From Variovorax paradoxus (GTDB lineage Bacteria > Pseudomonadota > Gammaproteobacteria > Burkholderiales > Burkholderiaceae_C): 64,000 nucleotides of DNA. Below the pieces are notes generated by a model that was not told where the DNA came from, made no database searches, and worked only from the letters and a program-made list of their open reading frames with translations. The position numbers were made by a program, and so were the translations under genes. The stretch spans positions 2,976,001 to 3,040,000 of the forward strand of contig CP063166.1 in NCBI GenBank assembly GCA_016806145.1, written 5' to 3'. Shown here one piece after another: positions 1 to 8,123 of the stretch (positions are counted from its first letter, which is position 1; each line of letters begins with the position of its first letter).

Positions 1-39
1 CCGGCAGGGTCCGCCGCGCGTGCGCCGCGCGGTGGCTAA
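1..39 (+). CDS. Possible C-terminal end of an upstream phage gene
   Basis: Frame 1 is open from the window edge to a TAA at 37-39 and would encode a Gly/Ala/Arg-rich tail. Nothing in so short a piece identifies the product; it may be chance in high-GC sequence. A gap of about 100 bases follows before the next ribosome binding site. Confidence 0.2.
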   Translation, partial: PAGSAARAPRGG

Positions 40-141
40 GCGGGCGCGCCCGACCTGGCCGGTGACCAGCACCACTCCTCCCCGCCATGGCAAGGGGTTC
101 CCGCCGATAGCCGCGGCACACCACCTCGGAGGTTCTCCCTC

Positions 142-432
142 ATGGCTCACGCCCGTTCGTTCCGCTCGTTCGCCGTTCTCGTCGCTGGCTGCATGCTGGC
201 CGTGGCCGGCGCCTGCTCCACCGCGTTCCACCAGGCGCGCTGCATCGTGGTCGCCGCGCGCGACTTCGCGATCGAGACCGCGCGAGCCGTGGTGGAGAAG
301 TTCGAGCAGCCGGCGCTGCGCCTGGCCGCCCGCCCGGTCGATCTGGTGCAGGCCTGCGCCCACGCCTTGAGCCTGGCCAAGCGCGAGCGGCCCCGCCTCA
401 TGCCGGGCTGGCACATGTGCCCGTCGACCTGA
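142..432 (+). CDS. Small hypothetical protein with N-terminal signal-like segment
   Basis: 96 aa. ATG at 142 has a good ribosome binding site (GGAGG at 126-130). The N-terminus is basic then hydrophobic (about residues 9-25) and ends at a Cys in the context AGAC, a weak lipobox, so an exported or lipoprotein product is possible. No family recognised. Oddity: the frame ends at 432 with a short, unconvincing tail, while the frame starting at 417 continues in a more protein-like way (VPVDLITPKGKPL) to a TAG at 454-456. A frameshift near 400-417, or programmed slippage, would make a slightly longer protein. It lies upstream of the terminase genes in probable phage accessory sequence. Confidence 0.45.
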   Translation: MAHARSFRSFAVLVAGCMLAVAGACSTAFHQARCIVVAARDFAIETARAVVEKFEQPALRLAARPVDLVQACAHALSLAKRERPRLMPGWHMCPST

Positions 433-544
433 TCACCCCGAAGGGCAAGCCGCTGTAGCAAGAGCAGGGCCGGAGGCAACCGCTGACCTTTCGAGAATCG
501 CCCTCTCTGTCAGAGAATTGACCTTCTAATGTTTTGGAGGGTCG

Positions 545-1258
545 ATGGTTGAAGATGAAGACGCGAAAGTTCGGCGCAACTTGGTCGCTGTGTCCTCTGT
601 AATCTTGCTGCTGGCTTGGCTCGATGTGCCGCTTTCGGCTATTGCTGGAAGACTTCTCGGCGAAAAGCCTGAGTCCGCCACTTTTGTATTGCCAGCCTGG
701 AAAGTTTGGTTAGCAGGTTTGGTACTGCTGAACTATTGCCTCGTGAGGTACCTGTACTCGGATGAGGCAGAAAAAGGAAGGAGTGCGCTTGCGATCGCTC
801 AGCAGGCGCGGTTTGCGGAACTTCTAGAAAGGCATATCGCTCGACTCGGCCGCGCTATCGAGCGACGAGCGCTCCCACCAGGCGCGTTCCGTGACTCCAT
901 CAATTCGTTCATCGAGCAAGTGGGGCGCAATCGTGGTCGGTCCGACGACTTTCGAACGGCTCGAATTCACGCGAAGCTGTCCCGTGCCAGTGGAGGGCCG
1001 CCAGCACTTGGACTGGACCACAATCTGTCGATCGTTCTATCGTTTGACAGAGACCTGGGCGCTAATGCCACCAGGAGCGTCACTCGCTATTCGATGAGTC
1101 CGCGGTTGAATTGGTGGATGAATCGGCGCGCAGAAGTGGAGGCCGCCGTACTGTCGAAGGGAGCTGTCGCGCATGCGTGGCCGCTGGGGATCGCTGGCGT
1201 GGCGGTCGCGGTAATACTCTGGAAGCTTGGGCGCGCAATCCTTGATCTGCTGATCTAG
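545..1258 (+). CDS. Hypothetical membrane protein, probable phage accessory gene (moron)
   Basis: 237 aa. The start at 545 follows a strong TTTGGAGG site. Hydrophobic segments lie at about residues 13-35, 50-68 and 208-236, leaving a charged middle of about 140 residues that probably faces the cytoplasm. No family recognised. Base composition is clearly less GC-rich than the flanking late genes, suggesting separate acquisition. It stands alone between a non-coding gap of about 110 bases and the 17-nt motif that precedes the terminase genes. A superinfection-exclusion or lysogenic-conversion role is possible from position and topology, but nothing in the sequence proves it. Confidence 0.65.
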   Translation: MVEDEDAKVRRNLVAVSSVILLLAWLDVPLSAIAGRLLGEKPESATFVLPAWKVWLAGLVLLNYCLVRYLYSDEAEKGRSALAIAQQARFAELLERHIARLGRAIERRALPPGAFRDSINSFIEQVGRNRGRSDDFRTARIHAKLSRASGGPPALGLDHNLSIVLSFDRDLGANATRSVTRYSMSPRLNWWMNRRAEVEAAVLSKGAVAHAWPLGIAGVAVAVILWKLGRAILDLLI

Positions 1259-1261
1259 GCG

Positions 1262-1278
1262 ACCCCCACTAAGGTTCG
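1262..1278 (+). promoter_or_regulatory. Repeated 17-nt intergenic motif, copy 1 (candidate phage late promoter)
   Basis: ACCCCCACTAAGGTTCG, one base different from the TAGGGTTCG core of the other four copies. It starts 3 nt after the stop of the upstream membrane-protein gene and ends 34 nt before the terminase small subunit ATG. A perfect stem-loop (CCGGGA-ATCA-TCCCGG, 1294-1309) lies between motif and start codon. It does not resemble a sigma-70 promoter. Confidence 0.55.
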
Positions 1279-1312
1279 CAAGTTCGCACCGCCCCGGGAA
1301 TCATCCCGGCCC

Positions 1313-1975
1313 ATGACAGACGCGCGCGAACCTGAAGACAAGCCGATAGCCCACTGGCCGACCATCGAGGCCGACTTCCGCGCCGGCATCAAGAGCATCC
1401 GCCAGATCGCCCGCGAGCACGGCCTCTCCGAGACGGCGATCCGCAAGCGGGCCAAGGCCGAGGACTGGACCCGCGACCTCTCCGCCGCCATCCAGGCCAA
1501 GGCCGACGATCTGGTTCGCAGGGAAGCGGTTCGCAATGAAGTTCGCGCTGCGAACCAAATCCCCGACAAAGTCGTCGTCGACGCCAACGCGAACGCTGTC
1601 TACCGCGTGCAGATGGCGCACCGCGCCGGGCTGACGAAGCTCTCCGCGCTGCGCGACGGCTTGCTGTCGGAGCTCGAGCAGGCTGCCACGCCGACGGCCG
1701 CGCCGGCGCCAGAGGCCGCCGACGGTGAGAAGGGTGAGGACGCGGCCGACCCGCAGCCCGCGCCAGGCTTGACCCTGCCGACGCGCATCGCTGCTCTGAA
1801 GCAGCTGTCCGAAGTCGACGAGAAGATCCGCCGCGGCGAGCGCGAGGCCTACGGCATCGACAAGATCCAGCCTGACGAAGGCGGCATCGTCAGCAAGCTG
1901 ACCGACGCCGAGCGCGCCAGCCGTCTGGCCGCGCTGTTCGCGATCGCGCGGAAGAGGGCGGCCGATGGCGCCTGA
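1313..1975 (+). CDS. Phage terminase small subunit
   Basis: 220 aa. Terminase small subunits bind the packaging site of phage DNA and recruit the large subunit. Residues about 25-52 form a helix-turn-helix typical of the family (GIKSIRQIAREHGLSETAIR), followed by helical sequence, an Ala/Pro-rich linker (about 122-148) and a C-terminal helical part. The gene is immediately upstream of and overlaps the large subunit by 11 nt, the usual arrangement. There is no Shine-Dalgarno sequence before the ATG; instead a stem-loop (1294-1309) ends 3 nt upstream. Initiation may therefore be weak or regulated, or the true start may lie slightly downstream. Confidence 0.85.
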   Translation: MTDAREPEDKPIAHWPTIEADFRAGIKSIRQIAREHGLSETAIRKRAKAEDWTRDLSAAIQAKADDLVRREAVRNEVRAANQIPDKVVVDANANAVYRVQMAHRAGLTKLSALRDGLLSELEQAATPTAAPAPEAADGEKGEDAADPQPAPGLTLPTRIAALKQLSEVDEKIRRGEREAYGIDKIQPDEGGIVSKLTDAERASRLAALFAIARKRAADGA

Positions 1976-3503
1976 CATCGACGTTCCCGAGCTCGTGAAG
2001 CTGATGCCGTTCCTCTCGGACGGCGAGCGGGCCGAACTCGACCTGCTGCTGACCGACGGCCTGCCGCTGTGGATGCCCCAGGTCGGCCCGCAGATGGCCG
2101 CGCTGGAGTCGAAGGCCGACATCCTCTTCTACGGCGGCTCGGCCGGCGGCGGCAAGACCGACCTGCTGCTGGGCGCGTCGCTCACCGAGCAGGAGCACAG
2201 CATCATCTTCCGGCGCGAGGCCGTTCAGCTGGTCGGCATCGAGGAGCGTATGGCCAAGATCCTGGGCACCCGCAAGGGTTACAACAGCCAGGACGGCGTC
2301 TGGCGCCTGCCGGGCAAGCGCGTGCTCGAACTCGGCAGCGTGAAGGAGCCCGACGACTGGACGAAGTACCAGGGCCGGCCCCACGACGCCAAGCTCTTCG
2401 ACGAGATCACCCACTTCCTGGAGCTGCAGTTCCGCACGCTGATCGGCTGGATGCGCACCGACAACCCGAAGGTGCGCCAGCGCGTGATCTGCGCCGGCAA
2501 CCCTCCGACCAGCAGCGAGGGCGAGTGGGTGATCAGGTTCTGGGCGCCCTGGCTCGACCCCAAGCACCCGAACCCGGCCAAGCCGGGCGAGCTGCGGTGG
2601 TTCGTCACCGACGAGGCCGGCAAGGACATGGAGGTGCCCGGGCCCGAGCCGGTGATGGTCGGCAAGGAACTGATGACGCCGAAGAGCCGGACCTTCATCC
2701 CGTCCAGCGTCGACGACAACCTCTATCTCAGCACCACGGGATACAAGGCCACGCTGCAGGCCCTGCCGGAGCCGCTACGCTCGCAGATGCTGCGCGGCGA
2801 CTTCCTGGCCGGCCGAACCGATCCGGTCTGGCAGCTGATCCCCACGGAGTGGATCAAAGCGGCCCAGGCGCGCTGGAAGCCCAAGGACAAGAAGGGGCCG
2901 ATGACGGCCCTTGGCTACGACGTTGCCCGCGGCGGCCTCGACAACTCGTCGGCCGCGCGCCGGCATGGCAGCTGGATCGACGAGCTCGTGACGGTGCCTG
3001 GCATCGCGACCAACGACGGCCCCAAGGGCGCGGCCTTCGTGGTGCCGCTCATCCGCAACGGGGCGCCGGTGGCTGTGGACGCGATCGGCGTCGGCACCTC
3101 GGTGCTCGACTTCCTCGTGGGTCTCGGCGTGCTCTGCGTCCCCGTCGTCGGCTCGGAGAAGAGCGACGCCATCGACAAGACCGGCAACCTTCGCTTCCGC
3201 AACAAGCGCGCCGAGATGTACTGGCTGCTGCGCGAGGCGCTCGACCCCACGGCCGAGGACCCGCTTGCCCTGCCGCCCGATCCCGAGCTCACCGCCGACC
3301 TCTGCGCCGTTCGCTACAAGGTTGTGCAGCTCGGGCGCTTCGCCGCCATCCTGATCCGTGACAAGGACGAGATCCGCGAGGAGCTCGGCCGCTCGCCCGA
3401 CAAGGGCGACAGCGTCGCGCAGACCTTCCTTTCCGACATCCCCGAAGCCGTCGCTCTAGCCGAGACCTCGCCTCGCGAGGATCCCGACTGGCGCTCTTTC
3501 TGA
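1965..3503 (+). CDS. Phage terminase large subunit (packaging ATPase/nuclease)
   Basis: 512 aa, a normal length. It drives DNA into the prohead and cuts the concatemer. The N-terminal ATPase has a Walker A loop GGSAGGGKT (about residues 57-65), a Walker B ending in the acidic pair of KLFDEITHF (about 144-152), and a coupling-type AGNPP motif (about 177-181). The C-terminal nuclease begins at about 312 with the RNase H-fold strand ALGYDVARGG, whose Asp is a metal ligand; further acidic residues follow. It overlaps the small subunit gene and is followed 8 nt later by the portal gene, so the three are probably co-transcribed. Confidence 0.95.
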   Translation: MAPDIDVPELVKLMPFLSDGERAELDLLLTDGLPLWMPQVGPQMAALESKADILFYGGSAGGGKTDLLLGASLTEQEHSIIFRREAVQLVGIEERMAKILGTRKGYNSQDGVWRLPGKRVLELGSVKEPDDWTKYQGRPHDAKLFDEITHFLELQFRTLIGWMRTDNPKVRQRVICAGNPPTSSEGEWVIRFWAPWLDPKHPNPAKPGELRWFVTDEAGKDMEVPGPEPVMVGKELMTPKSRTFIPSSVDDNLYLSTTGYKATLQALPEPLRSQMLRGDFLAGRTDPVWQLIPTEWIKAAQARWKPKDKKGPMTALGYDVARGGLDNSSAARRHGSWIDELVTVPGIATNDGPKGAAFVVPLIRNGAPVAVDAIGVGTSVLDFLVGLGVLCVPVVGSEKSDAIDKTGNLRFRNKRAEMYWLLREALDPTAEDPLALPPDPELTADLCAVRYKVVQLGRFAAILIRDKDEIREELGRSPDKGDSVAQTFLSDIPEAVALAETSPREDPDWRSF

Positions 3504-3511
3504 GAACCACC

Positions 3512-5806
3512 ATGACAGCCCTGACCACCGAGCTCAACGGCCCGCGCACCGGCGCGCCCGACACCGACATGCAGACCGGCGCGCTAACGCTGCAGGAGTT
3601 CACCGACTTCTTCCACGAGATCGAGGAGCAGCCGGCCTGGCGCGCGAAAGCCGATCGCGAGATGGAGTACTACGACGGCAACCAGCTGAGCTCGGAGATC
3701 CTGCAGAAGCAGCAGCAGATCGGCATGCCGCCCGCGATCGAGCCGCTGATCGGGCCCGCGATCGATGCCGTGCTCGGCCTCGAGGCGAAGACCCGCGCCG
3801 ACTGGCGCGTGCTGCCCGACTCGCAGGATCAGAGCGGCGACGAGGTCGCGCAGGCGCTCAACTTCAAGCTGAACCAGGCCGAGCGCCACAGCAAGGCGGA
3901 CAAGGCCTGCTCGGACGCCTTCAAGACCCAGGTCGCGGCCGGCATCGGTTGGGTCGAGGTCTCGCGCAACCCGAACCCCTTCCAGTTCCCGTACCGGTGC
4001 AAGTCCATCCACCGCAACGAGATCTGGTGGGACATGCTGGCCACGGAGGAAGACCTCAGCGATGCCCGCTACCTGATCCGCCGGCGCTGGACGCCCACGG
4101 TGCAGGCCAAGCTGTTGTTCCCGGCCAAGGCCGACCTGATCGGCCAGGTCGTCAGCGGCTGGCCGATCTACGAAGGCCTAGGGTCCACCGAGGGCGGCAC
4201 GTCGACCGACCTGGTCAGCGCATGGGACCAGCAGCGTGGCTGGAGTGTCGAGGAGCAGCAGTGGCGCGACATGACGGGCAAGCGCGTGTGCCTGTTCGAG
4301 GTCTGGTACCGGCGCTGGAGCCGTGTGCTGGTGCTCAAGATGCCCGACGGCCGCGTCGTCGAGTACGACAAGCGCAATGCCCTGCACGTGCAGTTCGTCG
4401 CCATCGGCGCCACGGTGCCGGAATGGGCGATCGTGCCGAAGATGCGAGTGTCGATGTGGATGGGCCCGCACCGCCTTTCCGACGGACCCACGCCGTACCG
4501 GCACCAGAAATTCCCCTACGTGCCGTTCTGGGGCAAGAAGGAGGATCGCACCGGCGTGCCCTACGGGTTGGTGCGCGGCATGATGTACATGCAGGACAAC
4601 GTCAACGCGACGAACAGCAAGCTGCGTTGGGGCCTGGCCGCGGTGCGCACGACGCGCACCAAGGGCGCCGTCAACGGCACCGATGCCCAGTTCCGGCGCG
4701 AGGTGGCACGCGTCGATGCCGACATCCTGCTCGACCAGGTGCACATGTCCAAGCCTGGCGCCACATTCAAGGTCGAACGAGACTTCGAGCTCAACCAGCA
4801 GCAGTACCAGATGCTCCAAGACTCGCGCGCGGGCATTCAGCGCGTCAGCGGCATCTCGCCGAGCTTGCAGGGCGCACAGAGCGGCGCCAACTCCGGCCTG
4901 CAGGAGGCCACCCAGCTCGAGCAGAGCACCCAGGCCCTGGCCGAGGTCAACGACAACTTCTCGACCAGTCGCGCCGAGGTCGGCGACCTGCTGCTGTCGC
5001 TGCTGGTCGAGGATGTCATTGGCAAGGAAGAGGTCGTCACCATCAAGGGCGACCCGCTGCGCGACGAAAAGCAGGTGCGGCTCAACGTGCCGGCCCAGGA
5101 CGAGGACGGCATCACCTATCTCGACAACGACGTCGAGCGCACGAAGCTGAAGGTCGCGCTCAACGACGTGCCCAGCACCCCGAGCTACCGCAGCCAGCAA
5201 CTGTCGGCCATGTCGGAGGCCTTCAAGGCCATGCCGCCGCAGTTCCAGCAGGTCGCGATGCCGTACCTGATTGCCCTGATGGATCTGCCGAACCGCGAGG
5301 ACATCATCAAGGCCGTGCGCGAGGCCGCGCAGCAGATGACGCCCGAGCAGATGCAGGAGCGCATCGACGAGGCCGTCAATCAGGCCCGCATGGCCGACGC
5401 CCGCGACCTCAAGCTGCAGGAGCTGTCGCTGCGGTATCCGAAGGAGAAGCTCGACGCCGAGATCGGCAAGATCCTGGCCGACTCCTTCAAGACGGTGGTC
5501 GAGGGCCTCTACTCGGCGAACCAGACCGCGGCGACCATTGCGATGAACCCGGAGATTGCGCCGGTGGCGGACGCCGTGGCCGAGGCCGCGGGCTATCGGC
5601 AACCGACGCCGGCAGGTGTCGATCCGAACCTGCCGGTGCCGGCCGGGCTGCCACCTGCTGCGGTGATGGACGCCACGGGGACGCCGGGTGTCGCGGAGAA
5701 CACCAGCCCTGCGCTGCCGCCGGTGGCACCGAGTCCAGGTTCGCCGATGGATGGTGGCGGACGCGGCATCGAGACCGAGCGCACGAGCGATAACGTGCCA
5801 GCCTAA
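3512..5806 (+). CDS. Phage portal protein (P22-like)
   Basis: 764 aa, close to the length of the P22 portal. Twelve copies form the ring through which DNA enters and leaves the head. The N-terminal part resembles the P22 portal family in the stretch from EYYDGNQLS through the DAVLGLEAKTRADWRV region and in WWDMLATEEDLSDARYLIRRRW. The C-terminal third is helical and Gln/Glu-rich (about 600-690), consistent with a barrel or crown, and ends in a Pro-rich tail. It follows terL by 8 nt. Its TAA overlaps the stop codon of the convergent nuclease-like gene by two bases, a very tight junction for an inserted reverse-strand gene. Confidence 0.9.
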   Translation: MTALTTELNGPRTGAPDTDMQTGALTLQEFTDFFHEIEEQPAWRAKADREMEYYDGNQLSSEILQKQQQIGMPPAIEPLIGPAIDAVLGLEAKTRADWRVLPDSQDQSGDEVAQALNFKLNQAERHSKADKACSDAFKTQVAAGIGWVEVSRNPNPFQFPYRCKSIHRNEIWWDMLATEEDLSDARYLIRRRWTPTVQAKLLFPAKADLIGQVVSGWPIYEGLGSTEGGTSTDLVSAWDQQRGWSVEEQQWRDMTGKRVCLFEVWYRRWSRVLVLKMPDGRVVEYDKRNALHVQFVAIGATVPEWAIVPKMRVSMWMGPHRLSDGPTPYRHQKFPYVPFWGKKEDRTGVPYGLVRGMMYMQDNVNATNSKLRWGLAAVRTTRTKGAVNGTDAQFRREVARVDADILLDQVHMSKPGATFKVERDFELNQQQYQMLQDSRAGIQRVSGISPSLQGAQSGANSGLQEATQLEQSTQALAEVNDNFSTSRAEVGDLLLSLLVEDVIGKEEVVTIKGDPLRDEKQVRLNVPAQDEDGITYLDNDVERTKLKVALNDVPSTPSYRSQQLSAMSEAFKAMPPQFQQVAMPYLIALMDLPNREDIIKAVREAAQQMTPEQMQERIDEAVNQARMADARDLKLQELSLRYPKEKLDAEIGKILADSFKTVVEGLYSANQTAATIAMNPEIAPVADAVAEAAGYRQPTPAGVDPNLPVPAGLPPAAVMDATGTPGVAENTSPALPPVAPSPGSPMDGGGRGIETERTSDNVPA

Positions 5807-6834
5807 ACAAGTGTCAGGTTAAAGTTGCCCGTGTTCTGGAAGTCGATCGATCGCTCTCCTAATCCGGGCAACTCGAGCGTCATCCGCATGGCTGAAGTGA
5901 AGGTGCCGACCAGTTCCTGACCTGACAAGTGTCCGATGGCCTCGTATGTCATCTGGAAGTGCATGTCTACCGGCGCGTCGCCTTCTTGCCAAGTGTTGAT
6001 GTCGATTGAAGGGGTTCCTTTCGGCACCACGACTGATTTCGAAGCTCGAAACGTCGTAGGGTGCGCTGGATCGGTCGAAAACACATCCTCATCGGAAAGC
6101 AGCTCGACAAAATTAAGGCCGATCTGCTCGTTCATAGCTTGCAATTTGGCTACAGCCACCTCGGAACGGTAGGTTAATGAGATCCCTCGCTCTGGCCTTC
6201 GGGTAACGAAGCCATCGACGATGAAAAGCGTCAGCCGATCGACCGGGGCAATAGGCGGTTCCAATCTTTCCACCCGGAGACGTCCACTGCTAATGCGCGC
6301 AGTGGACCGCAGTCCGGGCCCGAGAGGCTCTCCTTCATCGATTTGCACGTCAGGGAAGTCGCGCAACAGACTTGCCGGAGCCAAGGTATTGAGGATCGCC
6401 TGCATTCTCGCCTCAAGTTCTTCGAATTGAAATTCCAATGCAGGCGGGGCGTCTGGTCCCCGGTTGGTGACATAGAGCCGGAATAGTCGCCCATTCGTCA
6501 CCAGAAAATAGACAGCCCGGACATCTGGGTGGTTTGCATAGGACCATGCCTGAGCCTCAATCAATTCGTCCAATACCTCGGACGGCGCCTTGGCCTCTAT
6601 CACCCAACGAACCTTTCCACCTGCCTCGAGGATGTAGTCGGCCTTCCCTCGAAGGGGCGGATCGGTCGCTTTCTCGCGTCCGAGTTGCGTCCGGCTATAG
6701 CGCAACTCGAGCTCCCTCCGCACGTTGTGAACGGTGCCGGTTTGATAGCCCAGCCTCCAGATGAGGGGTGCGAGCACTTCTTCTCGAACATCCGCTTCAT
6801 TCATCGCCTCGAACACTGGCGCTTTCGGTCCCAT
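5803..6834 (-). CDS. HsdR N-terminal-type putative nuclease, reverse-strand moron
   Basis: 343 aa from the ATG at 6834, chosen because an AGGAGG site lies 8 nt upstream. Residues about 14-130 look like the PD-(D/E)xK domain of type I restriction subunits: REEVLAPLIWRLGY, then Asp66 in GKADYIL, the Glu80-x-Lys82 pair in VIEAK, and a QxxxY-type element (EAQAWSY, about 94-100). The remaining 210 residues match nothing I recognise and contain no helicase motor, so this is not a complete HsdR. Composition is less GC-rich than the capsid genes, and it is the only reverse gene inside the head module, between portal and scaffold. A defence or anti-competitor role is plausible but inferred. Confidence 0.75.
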   Translation of the reverse strand: MGPKAPVFEAMNEADVREEVLAPLIWRLGYQTGTVHNVRRELELRYSRTQLGREKATDPPLRGKADYILEAGGKVRWVIEAKAPSEVLDELIEAQAWSYANHPDVRAVYFLVTNGRLFRLYVTNRGPDAPPALEFQFEELEARMQAILNTLAPASLLRDFPDVQIDEGEPLGPGLRSTARISSGRLRVERLEPPIAPVDRLTLFIVDGFVTRRPERGISLTYRSEVAVAKLQAMNEQIGLNFVELLSDEDVFSTDPAHPTTFRASKSVVVPKGTPSIDINTWQEGDAPVDMHFQMTYEAIGHLSGQELVGTFTSAMRMTLELPGLGERSIDFQNTGNFNLTLV

Positions 6835-6877
6835 GGTCTGACCCTCCTGCAGCAAGCGTAGCGCAGGGTGAAGTACC

Positions 6878-6894
6878 ACCCCCAGTAGGGTTCG
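6878..6894 (+). promoter_or_regulatory. Repeated 17-nt intergenic motif, copy 2
   Basis: ACCCCCAGTAGGGTTCG, lying between the divergent nuclease-like gene (start 6834) and the scaffold gene (start 7003). On the plus strand it would restart rightward late transcription after the reverse-strand insertion. About 108 nt separate it from the scaffold ATG. Confidence 0.55.
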
Positions 6895-7002
6895 CCCGCT
6901 TGTCCCTCCCTCGACACCATCACGCCCAGCAACGCCATCCCGGCGAAGCAACCACCAAGACCTTTGGCGGCCACGGCGAGATGTGGCAAGGAACTGGAAC
7001 AC

Positions 7003-8097
7003 ATGGCAAACATCGAGCAGCTACTGGAACAGCACGCGGATGCCGACGGCAACGTGAGCGACGAAGCGATGGCGCGCCTCCTGACGGGCGGCCTCGAGGG
7101 CGAAACCGCAGCACCACCGGCTGCGGAAACCGGCGCGCCCACCGCCGGCGCCGACGCAGCGAACCCCGACGACACCCCCGCGGCAGCACCGGCTGCACCA
7201 GCACCCGCGTCTGCAGCGGGCGCACCGGCCTCCGCGCCGGCGGCACCGCCCGCAGATGCTCCGGCACCCACGCCTGCCCCGGCACCCGCTGCAGCTCCGG
7301 CCGCAGCGGAGTCGGAGCAGGTGATCCTGGCAAAGGATGGCAAGCACACCATCCCGTACCAGAAACTGGTGAGCGCTCGGGAAGAAGCGAAGGCGGAGAA
7401 AGCGCGCGCCGACGAGGCGGAGCGCCAGGCGGCGGAGCTGCGCGACCAGCTGGCGAGGGCGAAAGCTCCCGCCGCTGCGCCGGCGCCGGCGCCGGCCGCT
7501 GCGCCGGCGGCGCCCGAGGCGCCGTTCGGCGATTACTCGGACGAGGCGGTGAGGAAGGGCGTGAACCAGCTCGTGGCGGATGCCCTGGGCAAGTTCAAGT
7601 CCGAAGTCGCTGCTGAGCTCGAGCCGGTCAGGAAGCAGGCCGCCGAGACTGCCGCCGAAGCGCACTTCCGCGCCATCTACAGCAAGCACCCCGACACGGA
7701 TTCCGTCGTCGAGAGCGCCGAGTACCAGCAATGGCTCACCGCGCAACCGTCGATCGTGCGTCGTACGTACGAAGCCGTGCTCGAGAAGGGGACCGCTGCA
7801 GATGTGATCGAGATGCTGGATGCCTACAAGGCTGCTCGACCCGCCACCGCGCCCGCGCCGGCGCCTGCCCCCGCCGCGGCACCTGCCCCGGCCGTGGACC
7901 CGCAGAAGAAGGCCGACCAGGTCATCGCCACCGTCAAGCCGAAGACGCCCACCAGCCTGACGGATGTTCCGGCCGGCTCGCAGGCGGTCCACGACGAAGC
8001 GGAAGCGATGGCCGAGATGAGCCCGCTGGACCTCATGGCCAAGTTCGAGGGCAAGACGCCCGCGCAGATCGAAGCCCTGATGCGTCGGCTGGTTTGA
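7003..8097 (+). CDS. Probable head scaffolding protein
   Basis: 364 aa from the ATG at 7003 (AAGGA about 11 nt upstream); a longer frame from 6964 has no ribosome site. Composition is typical of scaffolds: acidic N-terminus, a long Ala/Pro-rich segment (about 30-105), a charged coiled-coil stretch (about 115-155), a second Ala/Pro linker, a helical middle, another Ala/Pro linker, and a short helical C-terminus that could bind coat protein. It sits directly between portal and major capsid genes, where P22-like phages carry the scaffold. No catalytic motif is visible, so identification rests on composition and position. Confidence 0.7.
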   Translation: MANIEQLLEQHADADGNVSDEAMARLLTGGLEGETAAPPAAETGAPTAGADAANPDDTPAAAPAAPAPASAAGAPASAPAAPPADAPAPTPAPAPAAAPAAAESEQVILAKDGKHTIPYQKLVSAREEAKAEKARADEAERQAAELRDQLARAKAPAAAPAPAPAAAPAAPEAPFGDYSDEAVRKGVNQLVADALGKFKSEVAAELEPVRKQAAETAAEAHFRAIYSKHPDTDSVVESAEYQQWLTAQPSIVRRTYEAVLEKGTAADVIEMLDAYKAARPATAPAPAPAPAAAPAPAVDPQKKADQVIATVKPKTPTSLTDVPAGSQAVHDEAEAMAEMSPLDLMAKFEGKTPAQIEALMRRLV

Positions 8098-8123
8098 CCA
8101 CACCCCGCCACACGGAGTCTTGA

